Assembly (NCBI GenBank): GCA_030425295.1
Contig: JAUIAT010000017.1
Span: forward strand, 1-37,737
Length of the DNA: 37,737 nucleotides
Reading direction: 5' to 3'
From: Gammaproteobacteria bacterium
Lineage (GTDB): Bacteria; Pseudomonadota; Gammaproteobacteria; JAUIAT01
Positions 7,248-16,099 of this stretch are shown in pieces. Made by a program: the position numbers and the translations under genes. The first letter of the stretch is position 1, and each line of letters starts with the position of its first letter. The notes under the pieces are model-generated. The model saw nothing but the letters and a program-made list of their open reading frames with translations. It made no database searches and had not been told where the DNA came from.

Positions 7248-7910
7248 ATGCGAAAATATATTACTTGTTACATGCTACTATTTGTATTAAGTACACAAAG
7301 CCTGGCTCAAGCACAAAATAACTCAATTACCGACCCAGGCCAGAATAATGTAGCCTTAACCTTTGACGATGGACCGAACCCTAACCATACCGAGAAAATC
7401 TTAAATATATTAAAAAAATACAAAATAAAGGCAACCTTCTTTGTGCTTGGCAGCTTTGCAGAAAGATATCCAGAAATTATTAAGAAAATTTATAATCAAG
7501 GTCATACCATTGCTAATCACACTATGAGCCATCCTATGCTGACTCGTGTTAATCAAAAGCAGCTTGAATATCAAATCCTAGAGACAAATAAAATCATAAA
7601 AAAAATTACTGGTCATACACCAACTTGTATTCGACCTCCATACGGCATGACTAATCACCATATTCATAAATATATAAAATCAATTGGCATGGTAAGCATT
7701 AATTGGGACTTAAACTCTTTTGATTATAAAAAACTAGGATCTAATAAATTAGCACACTGGGTGCTTAAAAAATCACAACCTGGATATGTAATTTTAATGC
7801 ACGATGGTGGAGGCGATAGAAAACAAACAATTAAAGCATTGCCAATTATTATTGAAGGTTTTCAAAAGCGAGGAATGGGTTTTGCTAAAATCTGCGAATT
7901 TAAAAAATAA
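7248..7910 (+). CDS. Polysaccharide deacetylase (NodB-type, carbohydrate esterase 4), exported
   Basis: 220 residues. Enzymes of this family remove N- or O-acetyl groups from peptidoglycan, chitin oligomers or other polysaccharides, using a metal bound by Asp-His-His. A signal peptide (about 1-22, cut near SLAQAQ) sends it to the periplasm or outside. Motif 1 is LTFDDGP (Asp40, Asp41), motif 2 is HTIANHTMSH (His91, His95), and motif 3 is RPPYG (129-133); the later LMHDGGG supplies the motif 5 His. No Shine-Dalgarno precedes the ATG at 7248. A TATAAT ends six bases upstream, so the message may be leaderless. It begins a three-gene set with the two membrane proteins after it. Substrate unknown. 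Confidence 0.9.
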   Translation: MRKYITCYMLLFVLSTQSLAQAQNNSITDPGQNNVALTFDDGPNPNHTEKILNILKKYKIKATFFVLGSFAERYPEIIKKIYNQGHTIANHTMSHPMLTRVNQKQLEYQILETNKIIKKITGHTPTCIRPPYGMTNHHIHKYIKSIGMVSINWDLNSFDYKKLGSNKLAHWVLKKSQPGYVILMHDGGGDRKQTIKALPIIIEGFQKRGMGFAKICEFKK

Positions 7911-8433
7911 TTCAGAATTTTTGTTTCATGTTTTTTGCTACTATCTAACGTGGTTTGCCTGCCTTATTTTTGCAGCTAACCACGAAGTGTGGTCAGGACC
8001 GGTTGTAGGGTTAAGCCTTATAGCTATTCAGTTATTTATCTTAATAAAAGCCAAACAAACCAAAGGATTAATCCAATTTATACTAATATTTGGATTAACA
8101 GGAGTAGTTGTTGATAGCATACTTATCAATATTGGTTTTATTGTGTTTATGGCAAATCCTTTTACCTATATTGCTCCACCCTGGATTATTACAATTTGGC
8201 TAAGCTTTGCAATTGTAACTTTTGCCTGCATGAAAAAATATTTTAAGTATTTAATAGGTCTTGGCATTTTATCCTTAATCGGGTTCCCCCTAGCTTATGC
8301 CGCTGGCCTTAGATTAGAAGCAGCATTTATGCCATTAGGTTATCCTGGCACATTAATCTTCGGATTAATTTGGTGCATTTTATTACCTACACTAATTGTT
8401 ATATATAAAAAAATTGGAAAATCGAAATGTTAG
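7882..8433 (+). CDS. Small multispanning membrane protein (DUF2878-like)
   Basis: About 183 residues if TTG 7882 is the start, which has GAGGA some seven bases before it; TTG 7921 is the alternative. The frame stays open further upstream inside the deacetylase gene, but membrane sequence begins only at the LFHVFCYYLTWF segment. About six hydrophobic helices fill the protein. Proteins of this type often sit beside a DUF1295 protein, as here (seven-base overlap with the next gene), in clusters linked elsewhere to membrane lipid modification and photo-oxidative stress. The family call is from the pattern of residues and context. Start overlap with the deacetylase suggests translational coupling. 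Function unknown. Confidence 0.65.
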   Translation: MLKSANLKNNSEFLFHVFCYYLTWFACLIFAANHEVWSGPVVGLSLIAIQLFILIKAKQTKGLIQFILIFGLTGVVVDSILINIGFIVFMANPFTYIAPPWIITIWLSFAIVTFACMKKYFKYLIGLGILSLIGFPLAYAAGLRLEAAFMPLGYPGTLIFGLIWCILLPTLIVIYKKIGKSKC

Positions 8434-9185
8434 AACTTATTCTCACAAGCTGGTTAGCAATAATAATTTTAATGACGATTACTTGGGTTATTTATTTAAA
8501 GGTTAAAAACCCAGGAATAATCGATGTGGCTTGGTCAATTGCCATAATGGCTGGGGGAGCGATTTATTTAATATCGCAAACAATTGGCTTAACCCAACTT
8601 TTTTTCCTTACTTTACTCGCTATTTGGGGATTTAGACTTGCAGGGCATTTATTTTTTAATCGTGTACTGCCTGGTCATATCGATAAAAGATACTTTGAAA
8701 TTGCTGAAAATTGGAAAATATCGAAAGCTGTAGGATTTTTTGTCAATTATCAATTTCAAGGTATTTTAGCTTTAGGCATAGCAACACCTTTTATTTTTAT
8801 TGGTCAAATCACTTCTTTTGACTTAATGCAGGTAATAAGCTCCATAATTTTAGCTGTTGGTATAGCTGGCGAATCCATAGCGGATAAACAATTACTTAGT
8901 TTTAGAAATTCTAATCCGGGAAAAGTTTGTAATACAGGACTATGGAAATATTCTCGACACCCTAATTACTTTTTTGAATGGTTATGTTGGGTTGGGTTTG
9001 CTATAAGTTGCTTTGGTATAAGCTGGGGCTGGGTAGGTTTGATTGCACCGGCTTTACTACTTTACATAATGATTGGATTAACTATCCCAATAACTGAGAG
9101 CAGCTCACTAAGGTCTCGAGGTAAAACTTTTACAAAATACCAAGAAAAAACTTCAATGTTTGTACCATTACCCCCTAAGGAATAA
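8427..9185 (+). CDS. DUF1295 membrane protein (steroid 5-alpha-reductase-like fold)
   Basis: 252 residues with six or seven hydrophobic helices. The C-terminal third has the family hallmark GLWKYSRHPNYFFEWLCWVG (about 170-190), with the RHPNYF core shared by DUF1295, steroid reductases and isoprenylcysteine methyltransferases, and ends FTKYQEKTSMFVPLPPK. Members are thought to reduce or modify lipids in the membrane, but the reaction for this group is not established. The ATG at 8427 overlaps the previous gene by seven bases. This DUF2878-DUF1295 pair is usually part of a larger cluster with a cyclopropane synthase-like enzyme; only the pair is present here. Confidence 0.85.
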   Translation: MLELILTSWLAIIILMTITWVIYLKVKNPGIIDVAWSIAIMAGGAIYLISQTIGLTQLFFLTLLAIWGFRLAGHLFFNRVLPGHIDKRYFEIAENWKISKAVGFFVNYQFQGILALGIATPFIFIGQITSFDLMQVISSIILAVGIAGESIADKQLLSFRNSNPGKVCNTGLWKYSRHPNYFFEWLCWVGFAISCFGISWGWVGLIAPALLLYIMIGLTIPITESSSLRSRGKTFTKYQEKTSMFVPLPPKE

Positions 9186-9249
9186 GCCCCCAGTATTTTC
9201 TTTATTCAAAAAGTTTAATTAGGTATACTCAAATAACCTGTATTAATTA

Positions 9250-10644
9250 ATGGGTTATATAATGCTCTTAGATACAACTATCCTATCGCGACTAATGTTC
9301 GCATTCACTGTAAGCTTTCATATCATTTTTCCTGCTTTCAGTATCGGCCTTGCCTTGTTTTTAGCAGTTATGGAAGGCGTTTGGCTTAAAACTAAAAACC
9401 CCCTTTACAAAAGAATATGTAAATTCTGGACCAAAATATTTGCCCTAACCTTTGGTATGGGAGTCGTATCTGGGGTCATTATGGAATTTCAATTTGGTAC
9501 TAACTGGGGAGGATTTTCCCATGCTGTTGGTGGAGTTCTAGGAGGTCTATTTACTTATGAAGTAATGACTGCTTTCTTTATCGAAGCAGGATTTCTTGGA
9601 GTAATGTTGTTTGGATGGGATAAAGTAAGCCCCAAAATGCACTATGCAGCAACATTATTAGTAGCAATTGGAACCAACTTTTCTGCATTCTGGATTATGG
9701 TTGCTAATACTTGGATGCAGCATCCAGTTGGTTATATTGAAAACAATGGAATTTTTACAGCTGCCAGCTGGTCAGATATTATTCTTAATCTTTCCAACTT
9801 TGTGCGCCTATTTCACATGCTCCTCGGTGCATATATCTGCGGATCTTTCGTTATTGCAAGCGTAAGTGCGTACTATATTCTAAAAAACAGGCATGAAATG
9901 TTTGCCAAAACTTGTTTTAAGTTTGTATGGTTAGTGCTTTTTATTTTGATTCCACTTCAAATATTTATGGGTGATGCTAGCGGTGAAAATGTTTTAGCTA
10001 CTCAACCTATAAAAACAGCAGCTATGGAAGGAGTTTGGGATACACAAAAAGGTGCTCCATTTGTAGCATTTGCCTGGCCTGATATGCAGCAAGAAAAGAA
10101 CCTCTGGTCCATAGATATCCCACACGCAGCAGCAATGATTAATACTCATAAATGGGACGGGAAGTTAATCGGTCTAAAATCAGTACCAAATTCTGACCGA
10201 CCCTATGTGCCAATCGTTTTTTTCAGTTTTAGAGCCATGGTCTACATTGGGTTTTTAATGTTAGGACTATGCTTATTAACGTTTTATCTAAAATTTAAAG
10301 ACAAATTATTTCATTATGACTGGTATTTATGGACGAATGTTTTATTTGCCCCTCTTGGCTTTATCGCTGTATGGAGCGGGTGGGTAACTGCTGAAGCTGG
10401 TCGCCAACCATGGGCTGTTTATGGCTTGCTTAGAACAGCTGATGCCAGCTCTAAAGTACCTGCATATGATGTATTTGTCTCACTTTTGCTGATAATTATT
10501 GTTTACGGAATAATATTCGGCTACTTTTACTTAAAATTTCTTAACAAAATAATCAAAAAAGGTCCCTCTGATACTAAAATGGATGAAACTGGTCAGCCAT
10601 TTCAATACATGCCAATCGCCAGACCAGAAGGAGAAAACAAATGA
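9250..10644 (+). CDS. cydA: Cytochrome bd-type quinol oxidase subunit I, short Q-loop (CioA-like)
   Basis: 464 residues, shorter than E. coli CydA (522) but like CioA of Pseudomonas, because the Q-loop is short. Subunit I oxidises quinol and reduces oxygen to water in the inner membrane, binding hemes b558, b595 and d. Key parts: heme-ligand His in TVSFHIIFP (His24), GVIMEFQFGTNW with the conserved Glu, FIEAGFLG, and GWVTAEAGRQPW late in the protein. About nine helices. Start at ATG 9250, or possibly 9262 (MLLDTTILSRL), which aligns better with the family start; neither has a good ribosome-binding site. It overlaps cydB by four bases. Cyanide insensitivity, as in CioAB, is inferred from subunit type only. 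Confidence 0.94.
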   Translation: MGYIMLLDTTILSRLMFAFTVSFHIIFPAFSIGLALFLAVMEGVWLKTKNPLYKRICKFWTKIFALTFGMGVVSGVIMEFQFGTNWGGFSHAVGGVLGGLFTYEVMTAFFIEAGFLGVMLFGWDKVSPKMHYAATLLVAIGTNFSAFWIMVANTWMQHPVGYIENNGIFTAASWSDIILNLSNFVRLFHMLLGAYICGSFVIASVSAYYILKNRHEMFAKTCFKFVWLVLFILIPLQIFMGDASGENVLATQPIKTAAMEGVWDTQKGAPFVAFAWPDMQQEKNLWSIDIPHAAAMINTHKWDGKLIGLKSVPNSDRPYVPIVFFSFRAMVYIGFLMLGLCLLTFYLKFKDKLFHYDWYLWTNVLFAPLGFIAVWSGWVTAEAGRQPWAVYGLLRTADASSKVPAYDVFVSLLLIIIVYGIIFGYFYLKFLNKIIKKGPSDTKMDETGQPFQYMPIARPEGENK

Positions 10645-11639
10645 GTTGGTTAGTTTTATTCTGGGGCGGCATAATAGCCTTTGGCGTGATCTTGTATGTA
10701 TTACTTGATGGCTTTGATCTGGGAGTTGGAATTCTTACGCCCTTCATCAAAAATGAAAAAGATAGATCAATAATGATCAGTACAATTTTACCAGTTTGGG
10801 ATGGAAATCAAACCTGGTTAGTATTTGGTGGTGCCGCCCTTTATGGCGCATTCCCCTACGCATTTTCACAAATATTACCGATGCTATATATTCCGTTAAT
10901 TTTAATGGTAGTGGCATTACTTTTTAGGGGCGTCGCCTTTGAATTTCGCCTTAAATCACCTGAAACTAAACACATTTGGGATTACTGTTTCTTTGGAGGC
11001 TCCCTGATCGCAACCTTCCTGCAAGGTATGGTACTAGGAACTTTTGTTAAAGGCTTCCAAATAAGCACAGGTGAGACATTTACTCACATGTACCAATGGA
11101 TTAGCCCTTTTAGTATCTTGTGCGGCTTCGCTCTAGTTTTCGGTTATTTGTTATTAGGTGTAGATAGATTAATTGCTAAAACTACAGGCCACTTACAGGA
11201 ATTATGCTATAAATATTCAATGAGACTCCAAGTCTTAATTGCCATTTTTGCAATTATTGTGAGCATATGGTCACCATTTTTAGATCCTTCTTTAGCTAAA
11301 GTTTGGTTTAACAGAAGCTATATGCCATTTTTGGCAATCCTACCTCTAGCCACAATATGCTTATTTGCAATTCACCATAATGGGCTTATTAAAAAACAAG
11401 ATCACACCCCTTTTTGGTCATTGGTAGGCATATTTATCATGTGTTACATAGGGTTTGGTATAAGTACCTTTCCATATATTATTCCTCGTCATGTAACATT
11501 AATGCAGGCAGCAGCACCAGAGCAAACCCTTAAGTTTATGACTATTGGCGCATGCATCATGCTACCAATATTGTTTTACTACACTTACACATCTTATCGA
11601 GTATTCAAAGGGAAAGTTACTGAGAGTGTAGAATATTGA
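10641..11639 (+). CDS. cydB: Cytochrome bd-type quinol oxidase subunit II
   Basis: 332 residues (usual 335-380). Subunit II pairs with subunit I in the inner-membrane oxidase. The start MSWLVLFWGGIIAFGVILYV followed by LDGFDLGVGIL (about 21-31) and LPVWDGNQTWLVFGG (about 49-63) are diagnostic. Eight to nine helices. The ATG overlaps the cydA stop (ATGA), so the two are translationally coupled. The stop codon in turn overlaps the start of a 38-codon membrane ORF. A complete cydC-cydD transporter is not in the window. Confidence 0.95.
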   Translation: MSWLVLFWGGIIAFGVILYVLLDGFDLGVGILTPFIKNEKDRSIMISTILPVWDGNQTWLVFGGAALYGAFPYAFSQILPMLYIPLILMVVALLFRGVAFEFRLKSPETKHIWDYCFFGGSLIATFLQGMVLGTFVKGFQISTGETFTHMYQWISPFSILCGFALVFGYLLLGVDRLIAKTTGHLQELCYKYSMRLQVLIAIFAIIVSIWSPFLDPSLAKVWFNRSYMPFLAILPLATICLFAIHHNGLIKKQDHTPFWSLVGIFIMCYIGFGISTFPYIIPRHVTLMQAAAPEQTLKFMTIGACIMLPILFYYTYTSYRVFKGKVTESVEY

Positions 11640-11752
11640 TCAAAGATGCTAAAAAAAGAATATTATGGGTGGCTGGGGTATATTTTGGATCTATTGCCGC
11701 AACTGCCGCTTTATACGGAATAGTTAAGGGGTTTGTATTATTAATCAGCTAG
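11636..11752 (+). CDS. 38-residue membrane protein, CydX/DUF2474-like third subunit of the oxidase
   Basis: TTG at 11636 overlaps the cydB stop (TTGA) and opens 38 codons to a TAG at 11750-11752. The product is a basic N-terminus (LIKDAKKRIL) and one hydrophobic helix (VAGVYFGSIAATAALYGIV). Single-helix proteins encoded directly after cydB (CydX, or the DUF2474 proteins beside CioB) are known bd-oxidase subunits. A competing frame from ATG 11647 reads 25 hydrophilic codons and is less likely. A weak purine run (GAGAG, 11622-11626) precedes the TTG. Position, overlap, size and helix all agree; family identity is inference. Confidence 0.65.
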   Translation: MIKDAKKRILWVAGVYFGSIAATAALYGIVKGFVLLIS

Positions 11753-11756
11753 AAAT

Positions 11757-11804
11757 TAGATCCTGTTGAAAGTTTGTTCTACAACATGAATTTTCGATAG
11801 ACCC
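11757..11804. repeat. R1 family, short copy (48 bp) before the MAPEG gene
   Basis: Left end ATCCTGTTGAAAGTTT and, as reverse complement, the right end GGTCTATCGAAAATTCATG. Read on the minus strand it follows the copy at 28594-28642 closely (AATTCATGTTG in both). It ends directly at the ribosome-binding site of the next gene. Confidence 0.6.
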
Positions 11805-11817
11805 AAAGGAGGACAAC

Positions 11818-12225
11818 ATGGATGTTGGAATTTTTTTATCTACTTTATCTGCCGCCGCTATTATTTATTTAGCTTTAAGTATTATTGTAATTAAAGCTCG
11901 CCACAAATCAGGAGCAGCTTACGGATTAACAGACGACAGATCATTCAACTCTAAAATTAGAGCACATGGAAACTTTTCAGAATATACTCCAATTTGTCTT
12001 ATACTGCTATTAACTTTAAGTCTTGAGGAACTTACCCCCCTCTATTTCGGGTTAATATGCTTTATATTTATATTGGGTAGAGTTTTTCATGCAGTTGGTT
12101 TGATATATTTTGAACAGCAAAATCAACCAAGTTTCATTTACAGACAAATTGGAATGGCCTTAACTTTTGCAACTATTATATTTTCAGTTATTGCAATTAT
12201 TAGCTTTATTCATAACCAAATTTAA
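11818..12225 (+). CDS. MAPEG family membrane protein
   Basis: 135 residues with four hydrophobic helices. MAPEG proteins (glutathione S-transferase or eicosanoid-related enzymes) are small integral membrane proteins; bacterial members are mostly uncharacterised. The family pattern NSKIRAHGNFSEYTPICLIL (Arg, Asn, Glu, Tyr, Pro) lies at about 43-62, and GRVFHAVGL in the third helix. A very strong ribosome-binding site (AAAGGAGG) stands five bases before ATG 11818. It converges with rnfH, with only three bases between the stop codons. Confidence 0.88.
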   Translation: MDVGIFLSTLSAAAIIYLALSIIVIKARHKSGAAYGLTDDRSFNSKIRAHGNFSEYTPICLILLLTLSLEELTPLYFGLICFIFILGRVFHAVGLIYFEQQNQPSFIYRQIGMALTFATIIFSVIAIISFIHNQI

Positions 12226-12228
12226 AAA

Positions 12229-12528
12229 TTATTTTTTTGCTTTAATTCGTCGAGCCTGTTTAGGGTCAATTATTAGTGGGCGATAAATTTCAATACGGTC
12301 ACCATCTTGAACAATATAGTCATGCTCAACTTTTTCACCAAATACACCTAAATCGATTGTATATAAATCTAATTCTGAATACCTGTTTGGAACACAACTT
12401 TGCTTTACGCACTCGATAGCCGTTGTACCTGGAGCACATTTTAGCTTATCAAGAATAAAGCTATCTTCTGAGGCAGCATATGCCACCTCAATGTCATATA
12501 TATTAGAGGATTTATGCTTGCTGCTCAT
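12229..12528 (-). CDS. rnfH: RnfH family ubiquitin-like protein
   Basis: 99 residues from ATG 12528 (MSSKHKSSNIYDIEVAYA). RnfH/YfjF has a beta-grasp, ubiquitin-like fold and is part of the ratA-rnfH pair; its role is not settled. Typical segments: DIEVAYAASEDSFILDKL, IDLGVFGEKVEHDYIVQDGD and RIEIYRPLIIDPKQARRIKA at the C-terminus, the last being the strongest family marker. The start lies inside the end of ratA (17-base overlap), which explains the absence of a clear ribosome-binding site. A longer frame upstream would give a non-homologous N-terminus. Confidence 0.93.
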   Translation of the reverse strand: MSSKHKSSNIYDIEVAYAASEDSFILDKLKCAPGTTAIECVKQSCVPNRYSELDLYTIDLGVFGEKVEHDYIVQDGDRIEIYRPLIIDPKQARRIKAKK

Positions 12529-12979
12529 CAGTATTTTTTGTAGTTTTTTCACCATACACTTCGACAGCGCGCTCACAGAACACATCTACTAGTTTATTAG
12601 CTACTTGGTTAAACATAGGTCCAAACGCAAGACTCATCCAACTAGACTCAAATTCAAAAGTTAAATCTAATTCAATTTTGCTTTGATCTGCACCAACCTC
12701 TGAGAAATACCAAAAACCTTCAAGATGCTTAAAAGGGCCATCAACAAGTTCGATATCAATTCTCTCATACTTTGTTAGTCGATTACGTGTTGTAAAAGAT
12801 TTAGAGAATCCGCTAAATGCAAAGTCTAGGCAAGCTTCAACTTCATCCTCACCAACCTCTTTTAAATCACTACTAACGCATGCAGGCACAAATTCAGGAT
12901 ACTTTAATACATCGTTAACAAGGCCAAACATTTGGTCATGTTCGTAAGGCACAATAACTGATCTTTTTACTACTGGCAT
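12512..12979 (-). CDS. ratA: RatA family START-like protein
   Basis: 155 residues from ATG 12979 (MPVVKRSVIVPYEHDQMF), the normal start of the family (E. coli RatA 145-158); an upstream frame to 13045 overlaps glyS and is not family-like. RatA/YfjG has a START/polyketide-cyclase fold related to coenzyme Q-binding Coq10; in E. coli it was described as inhibiting 70S ribosome assembly, while a quinone-related role is also proposed. The conserved core is VNDVLKYPEFVPAC, followed by ELVDGPFKHLEGFWYF. The pair ratA-rnfH is normally divergent from smpB, which is absent here; glyS lies upstream instead. Confidence 0.93.
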   Translation of the reverse strand: MPVVKRSVIVPYEHDQMFGLVNDVLKYPEFVPACVSSDLKEVGEDEVEACLDFAFSGFSKSFTTRNRLTKYERIDIELVDGPFKHLEGFWYFSEVGADQSKIELDLTFEFESSWMSLAFGPMFNQVANKLVDVFCERAVEVYGEKTTKNTDEQQA

Positions 12980-12995
12980 AATTATTATATCTCGC

Positions 12996-15068
12996 TTAAT
13001 TTGTTGGAAGTAATGATATATCAGCAACGCGTGTAAAAAGTTCACGCAACTGGGAGAGTAAAGCTAACCTATTCTCACGAAGGGCTTCATTATCCACCAT
13101 AACCATTACATCGTCAAAAAATCCATCAATTGCCTTACGCAAAGATGCCAATGTACATAAGGCCTCAGTATACTCACCAGCCTGATAAAGCTTATCGACA
13201 TCTTTTTTCTTGCGCTCAACTTCTTCGGCAAGTGATTGCTCTGCTTGCTCAGTAAGCAAGCTATGATTAAGCTTTTTGGCCATTTTGGTTTCTTGTTTTT
13301 TCAGAATATTGCTAACTCTCTTATTTGCCATTGTTAAGCTTTCAGCTTCAGGTAATTTTAAAAATTCTTCAACAGCATACAATCTACGCTGAAAATCATA
13401 TGGCCTTGTAGGATAAAGCGCAATAATCGACATAAATACCTGAACAGGAATACCTTGTTCAACGTACCATGACTTTAATCTATCCATAATAAACTCGATC
13501 GTTTCACTAACGACATTTGGATTAGTAAGCTTATCTCCATAAGTTTTGGTTGATGCGATAATCATTTTTTCAAGATCAAGATCAAGCTGGTGCTCAATAA
13601 TAATCCTAAGAATACCTAAAGCTGCACGTCTGAGCGCAAAAGGGTCCTTATCACCTTTAGGTTTTTGCCCAATCCCAATAATACCAACTAAAGTATCAAT
13701 ACGATCAGCAAGTGCTAAAACCCAACCTAAGTCAGTTTCAGGTAATAAATCACCGGCAAATCTTGGTAAATATTGCTCTGATATAGCAATAGATACTTCT
13801 TTAGGTTCTTTATTCTTTAAGGCATAATCCTGACCGACAATACCTTGTAGCTCAGGAAACTCCCCAACCATCTCAGTCAGCAAGTCAGTCTTAGCAAGCC
13901 AAGCTGCGCGCTCAGCCATTTTGCTATCAATCTTAGCGCTATTAGCAAATTCTTTACTAAGCTTGGCCATACGCATGGACTTTTCGTAGAGACTTCCCAA
14001 TTTATTTTGAAAAATGACACGTTTTAGTGATTCAATTCTTTGATTTAATGACGTCTCTAAATCTTTTTTGTAGAAAAACTCGGCATCTGATAGTCTAGCT
14101 CTAATGACTCGTTCGTTTCCTGCAACAACCCTAGATGGATTTTTACTCTCAATATTTGAAATAGTTACAAACTTATTTACCAAATCCCCTTTTTTGTTTC
14201 TGACAGGGAAACATTTTTGATGTTTTTTCATTGAAGTTATTAAAACTTCTGCTGGAACCTCTAAGAACCTCGCATCATACTGACCAACTAGTGCCACTGG
14301 CCACTCAACAAGACCTGTAACTTCTTCAAGTAGAGTCTCATCAATTTTAACCATTTGACTAGAATCAATTGATTCATTAATTAATTTGCGAATAATTTCT
14401 TTTCTTTCATTAAAATCTGCGATGACCTTGCCTTCATCTTTTAATTGCTGCAAATAAGTTTCAGCAGAATTAATTTTAATAGCCTCTGGAGCCATAAAAC
14501 GATGGCCATAAGATTGATTTGAATTTGGCAAATCAAATAAAGTCCCTTCAACTATTTGAGTACCAAAAATTTGCACCACCCAATGCACAGGTCGAACAAA
14601 CAAATCTTCACGTGATCCCCATCGCATTGATTTTGCTAGCGGCAATTTAGCAACTGCTTTTTTTACTATTTCGGGCAAGAGCTCAATAGTAACTTGGCCA
14701 CGCTTTTCAGCTGAAAAATAAAGCCATTTAACACCATCAACGAGTCGCACTTCAAGCTGATCAACAGTTGTGCCACAAGATCTAGCAAATCCTTCACACG
14801 CTTTTGTTGGTTTTTCTGCTACGTCAAAAGCTGCTTCATACCTTGGGCCCTTGCGTTCAATTTGACGGTTTGGTTGAACTTCAGATAAATCTTTGACAAT
14901 TAGCGTGAGCCTTCTTGGCGTTACGTGATGAATAATATCACCAAAAACTAAATCTGCTTCATCTAATTGCATTTGAACCTGTTTAGAAAGATTACTTCCT
15001 AGCGCATTCAAAAGTAAAGGTGGCATTTCTTCTGTGCCAATTTCTAGCAAGAAATTTTGAGTACTCAT
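12996..15068 (-). CDS. glyS: Glycyl-tRNA synthetase beta subunit
   Basis: 690 residues (E. coli 689). It forms the alpha2beta2 (bacterial type) glycyl-tRNA synthetase with GlyQ; the beta subunit binds tRNA and contains HD and anticodon-binding regions. The start [19 protein letters not shown] is the family signature, with [17 protein letters not shown] (about 145) and the C-terminal [19 protein letters not shown]. Its start overlaps the glyQ stop by four bases (ATGA), so the subunits are coupled. Complete. Confidence 0.97.
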   Translation of the reverse strand: MSTQNFLLEIGTEEMPPLLLNALGSNLSKQVQMQLDEADLVFGDIIHHVTPRRLTLIVKDLSEVQPNRQIERKGPRYEAAFDVAEKPTKACEGFARSCGTTVDQLEVRLVDGVKWLYFSAEKRGQVTIELLPEIVKKAVAKLPLAKSMRWGSREDLFVRPVHWVVQIFGTQIVEGTLFDLPNSNQSYGHRFMAPEAIKINSAETYLQQLKDEGKVIADFNERKEIIRKLINESIDSSQMVKIDETLLEEVTGLVEWPVALVGQYDARFLEVPAEVLITSMKKHQKCFPVRNKKGDLVNKFVTISNIESKNPSRVVAGNERVIRARLSDAEFFYKKDLETSLNQRIESLKRVIFQNKLGSLYEKSMRMAKLSKEFANSAKIDSKMAERAAWLAKTDLLTEMVGEFPELQGIVGQDYALKNKEPKEVSIAISEQYLPRFAGDLLPETDLGWVLALADRIDTLVGIIGIGQKPKGDKDPFALRRAALGILRIIIEHQLDLDLEKMIIASTKTYGDKLTNPNVVSETIEFIMDRLKSWYVEQGIPVQVFMSIIALYPTRPYDFQRRLYAVEEFLKLPEAESLTMANKRVSNILKKQETKMAKKLNHSLLTEQAEQSLAEEVERKKKDVDKLYQAGEYTEALCTLASLRKAIDGFFDDVMVMVDNEALRENRLALLSQLRELFTRVADISLLPTN

Positions 15069-16000
15069 TTAGCTTTTTCCTCTTTTAAAACGGCACGATC
15101 TTTAACCAGAGGGAATCCAAGTTCACTTCTTTTTTCATAGTATTTTTCAGCTACCAATTGAGATAGTTTACGCACCCTTAAAATATAACGCTGACGTTCG
15201 GTAACTGAAATCGCATGCCTTGCATCAAGCAAGTTAAAACTATGTGAAGCTTTTAAAATTTGCTCATAAGCAGGGATGACTAAATTAGCTTTCAACAAAT
15301 GTTCGCACTGTTTTTCGGCATCTTCAAATCTTTGAAAAAGTTTTACAACATCCGCATATTCAAAATTATAAAAAGACTGCTCTACTTCGTTTTGATGGAA
15401 AATATCACCATACGTAACCACTCCATCTGGGGTTTTTGACCAAACTAAATCATACATGTTATCAACGCCTTGCAGATACATAGCTATACGTTCAAGACCA
15501 TAAGTAAGTTCGCCAGTAACCGGGTTGCAAGGCAGACCGCCCACCTGTTGAAAGTAGGTAAACTGCGTAACTTCCATGCCATTTTGCCAAACTTCCCAGC
15601 CTATGCCCCAGGCACCAAGAGTTGGAGATTCCCAATCATCTTCAACGAAGCGAATATCATCAACCAATGGGTCTATACCTAGAGCTCTTAGTGAATCTAG
15701 ATATTTATCTTGAATATCAATCGGAGATGGTTTCAAAACAACTTGAAGCTGGTGGTGCATTTGAACACGATTTGGATTCTCTCCATACCGGCCATCAGTA
15801 GGTCTTCTTGAAGGCTGAACATAGCAAGCAGACCAAGACTCAGGTCCTATCGCCCGCAAAAAAGTAGCCATATGAAAAGTACCGGCGCCAACTTCAATAT
15901 CCATTGGTTGTAAAATAACGCAACCTTGCTTAGCCCAATAATCTTGTAGGCATTGAATCATGCCTTGAAATGTTTTGACATCAAAATGAGTTTTAGTCAT
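15065..16000 (-). CDS. glyQ: Glycyl-tRNA synthetase alpha subunit
   Basis: 311 residues (E. coli 303). It is the catalytic class II subunit that activates glycine and charges tRNA-Gly. The start [20 protein letters not shown] is diagnostic; [17 protein letters not shown] and [19 protein letters not shown] (motif 2) and [12 protein letters not shown] (motif 3 region) are all intact. ATG 16000 follows GAGGAG by three bases. Transcribed toward glyS; upstream lies the strong terminator of the dsbA-like gene, so glyQ probably has its own promoter in the short gap. Confidence 0.97.
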   Translation of the reverse strand: MTKTHFDVKTFQGMIQCLQDYWAKQGCVILQPMDIEVGAGTFHMATFLRAIGPESWSACYVQPSRRPTDGRYGENPNRVQMHHQLQVVLKPSPIDIQDKYLDSLRALGIDPLVDDIRFVEDDWESPTLGAWGIGWEVWQNGMEVTQFTYFQQVGGLPCNPVTGELTYGLERIAMYLQGVDNMYDLVWSKTPDGVVTYGDIFHQNEVEQSFYNFEYADVVKLFQRFEDAEKQCEHLLKANLVIPAYEQILKASHSFNLLDARHAISVTERQRYILRVRKLSQLVAEKYYEKRSELGFPLVKDRAVLKEEKAK

Positions 16001-16013
16001 CAGCTCCTCACGC

Positions 16014-16049
16014 TGAAAAAAGAAAGTGCAAATAAATTTGCACTTTCTT
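16014..16049 (-). terminator. Rho-independent terminator of the dsbA-like gene
   Basis: Read on the minus strand, AAGAAAGTGCAAA and TTTGCACTTTCTT form 13-base perfect arms around a four-base loop, running into TTTTTT. A second hairpin just before it (CCCGCA, five bases, TGCGGG, at 16053-16069) precedes the terminator in the transcript. Together they separate the dsbA-like gene from glyQ. Confidence 0.85.
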
Positions 16050-16099
16050 GGACCCGCAATTTATGCGGGCCATGGTTAATTAAATATTTTAGTTAAATG

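Noticed and set aside
11647-11724. A 25-codon frame from ATG after cydB
   Set aside because: Hydrophilic and without family features; the overlapping TTG frame gives a clean membrane helix and stop-start overlap.
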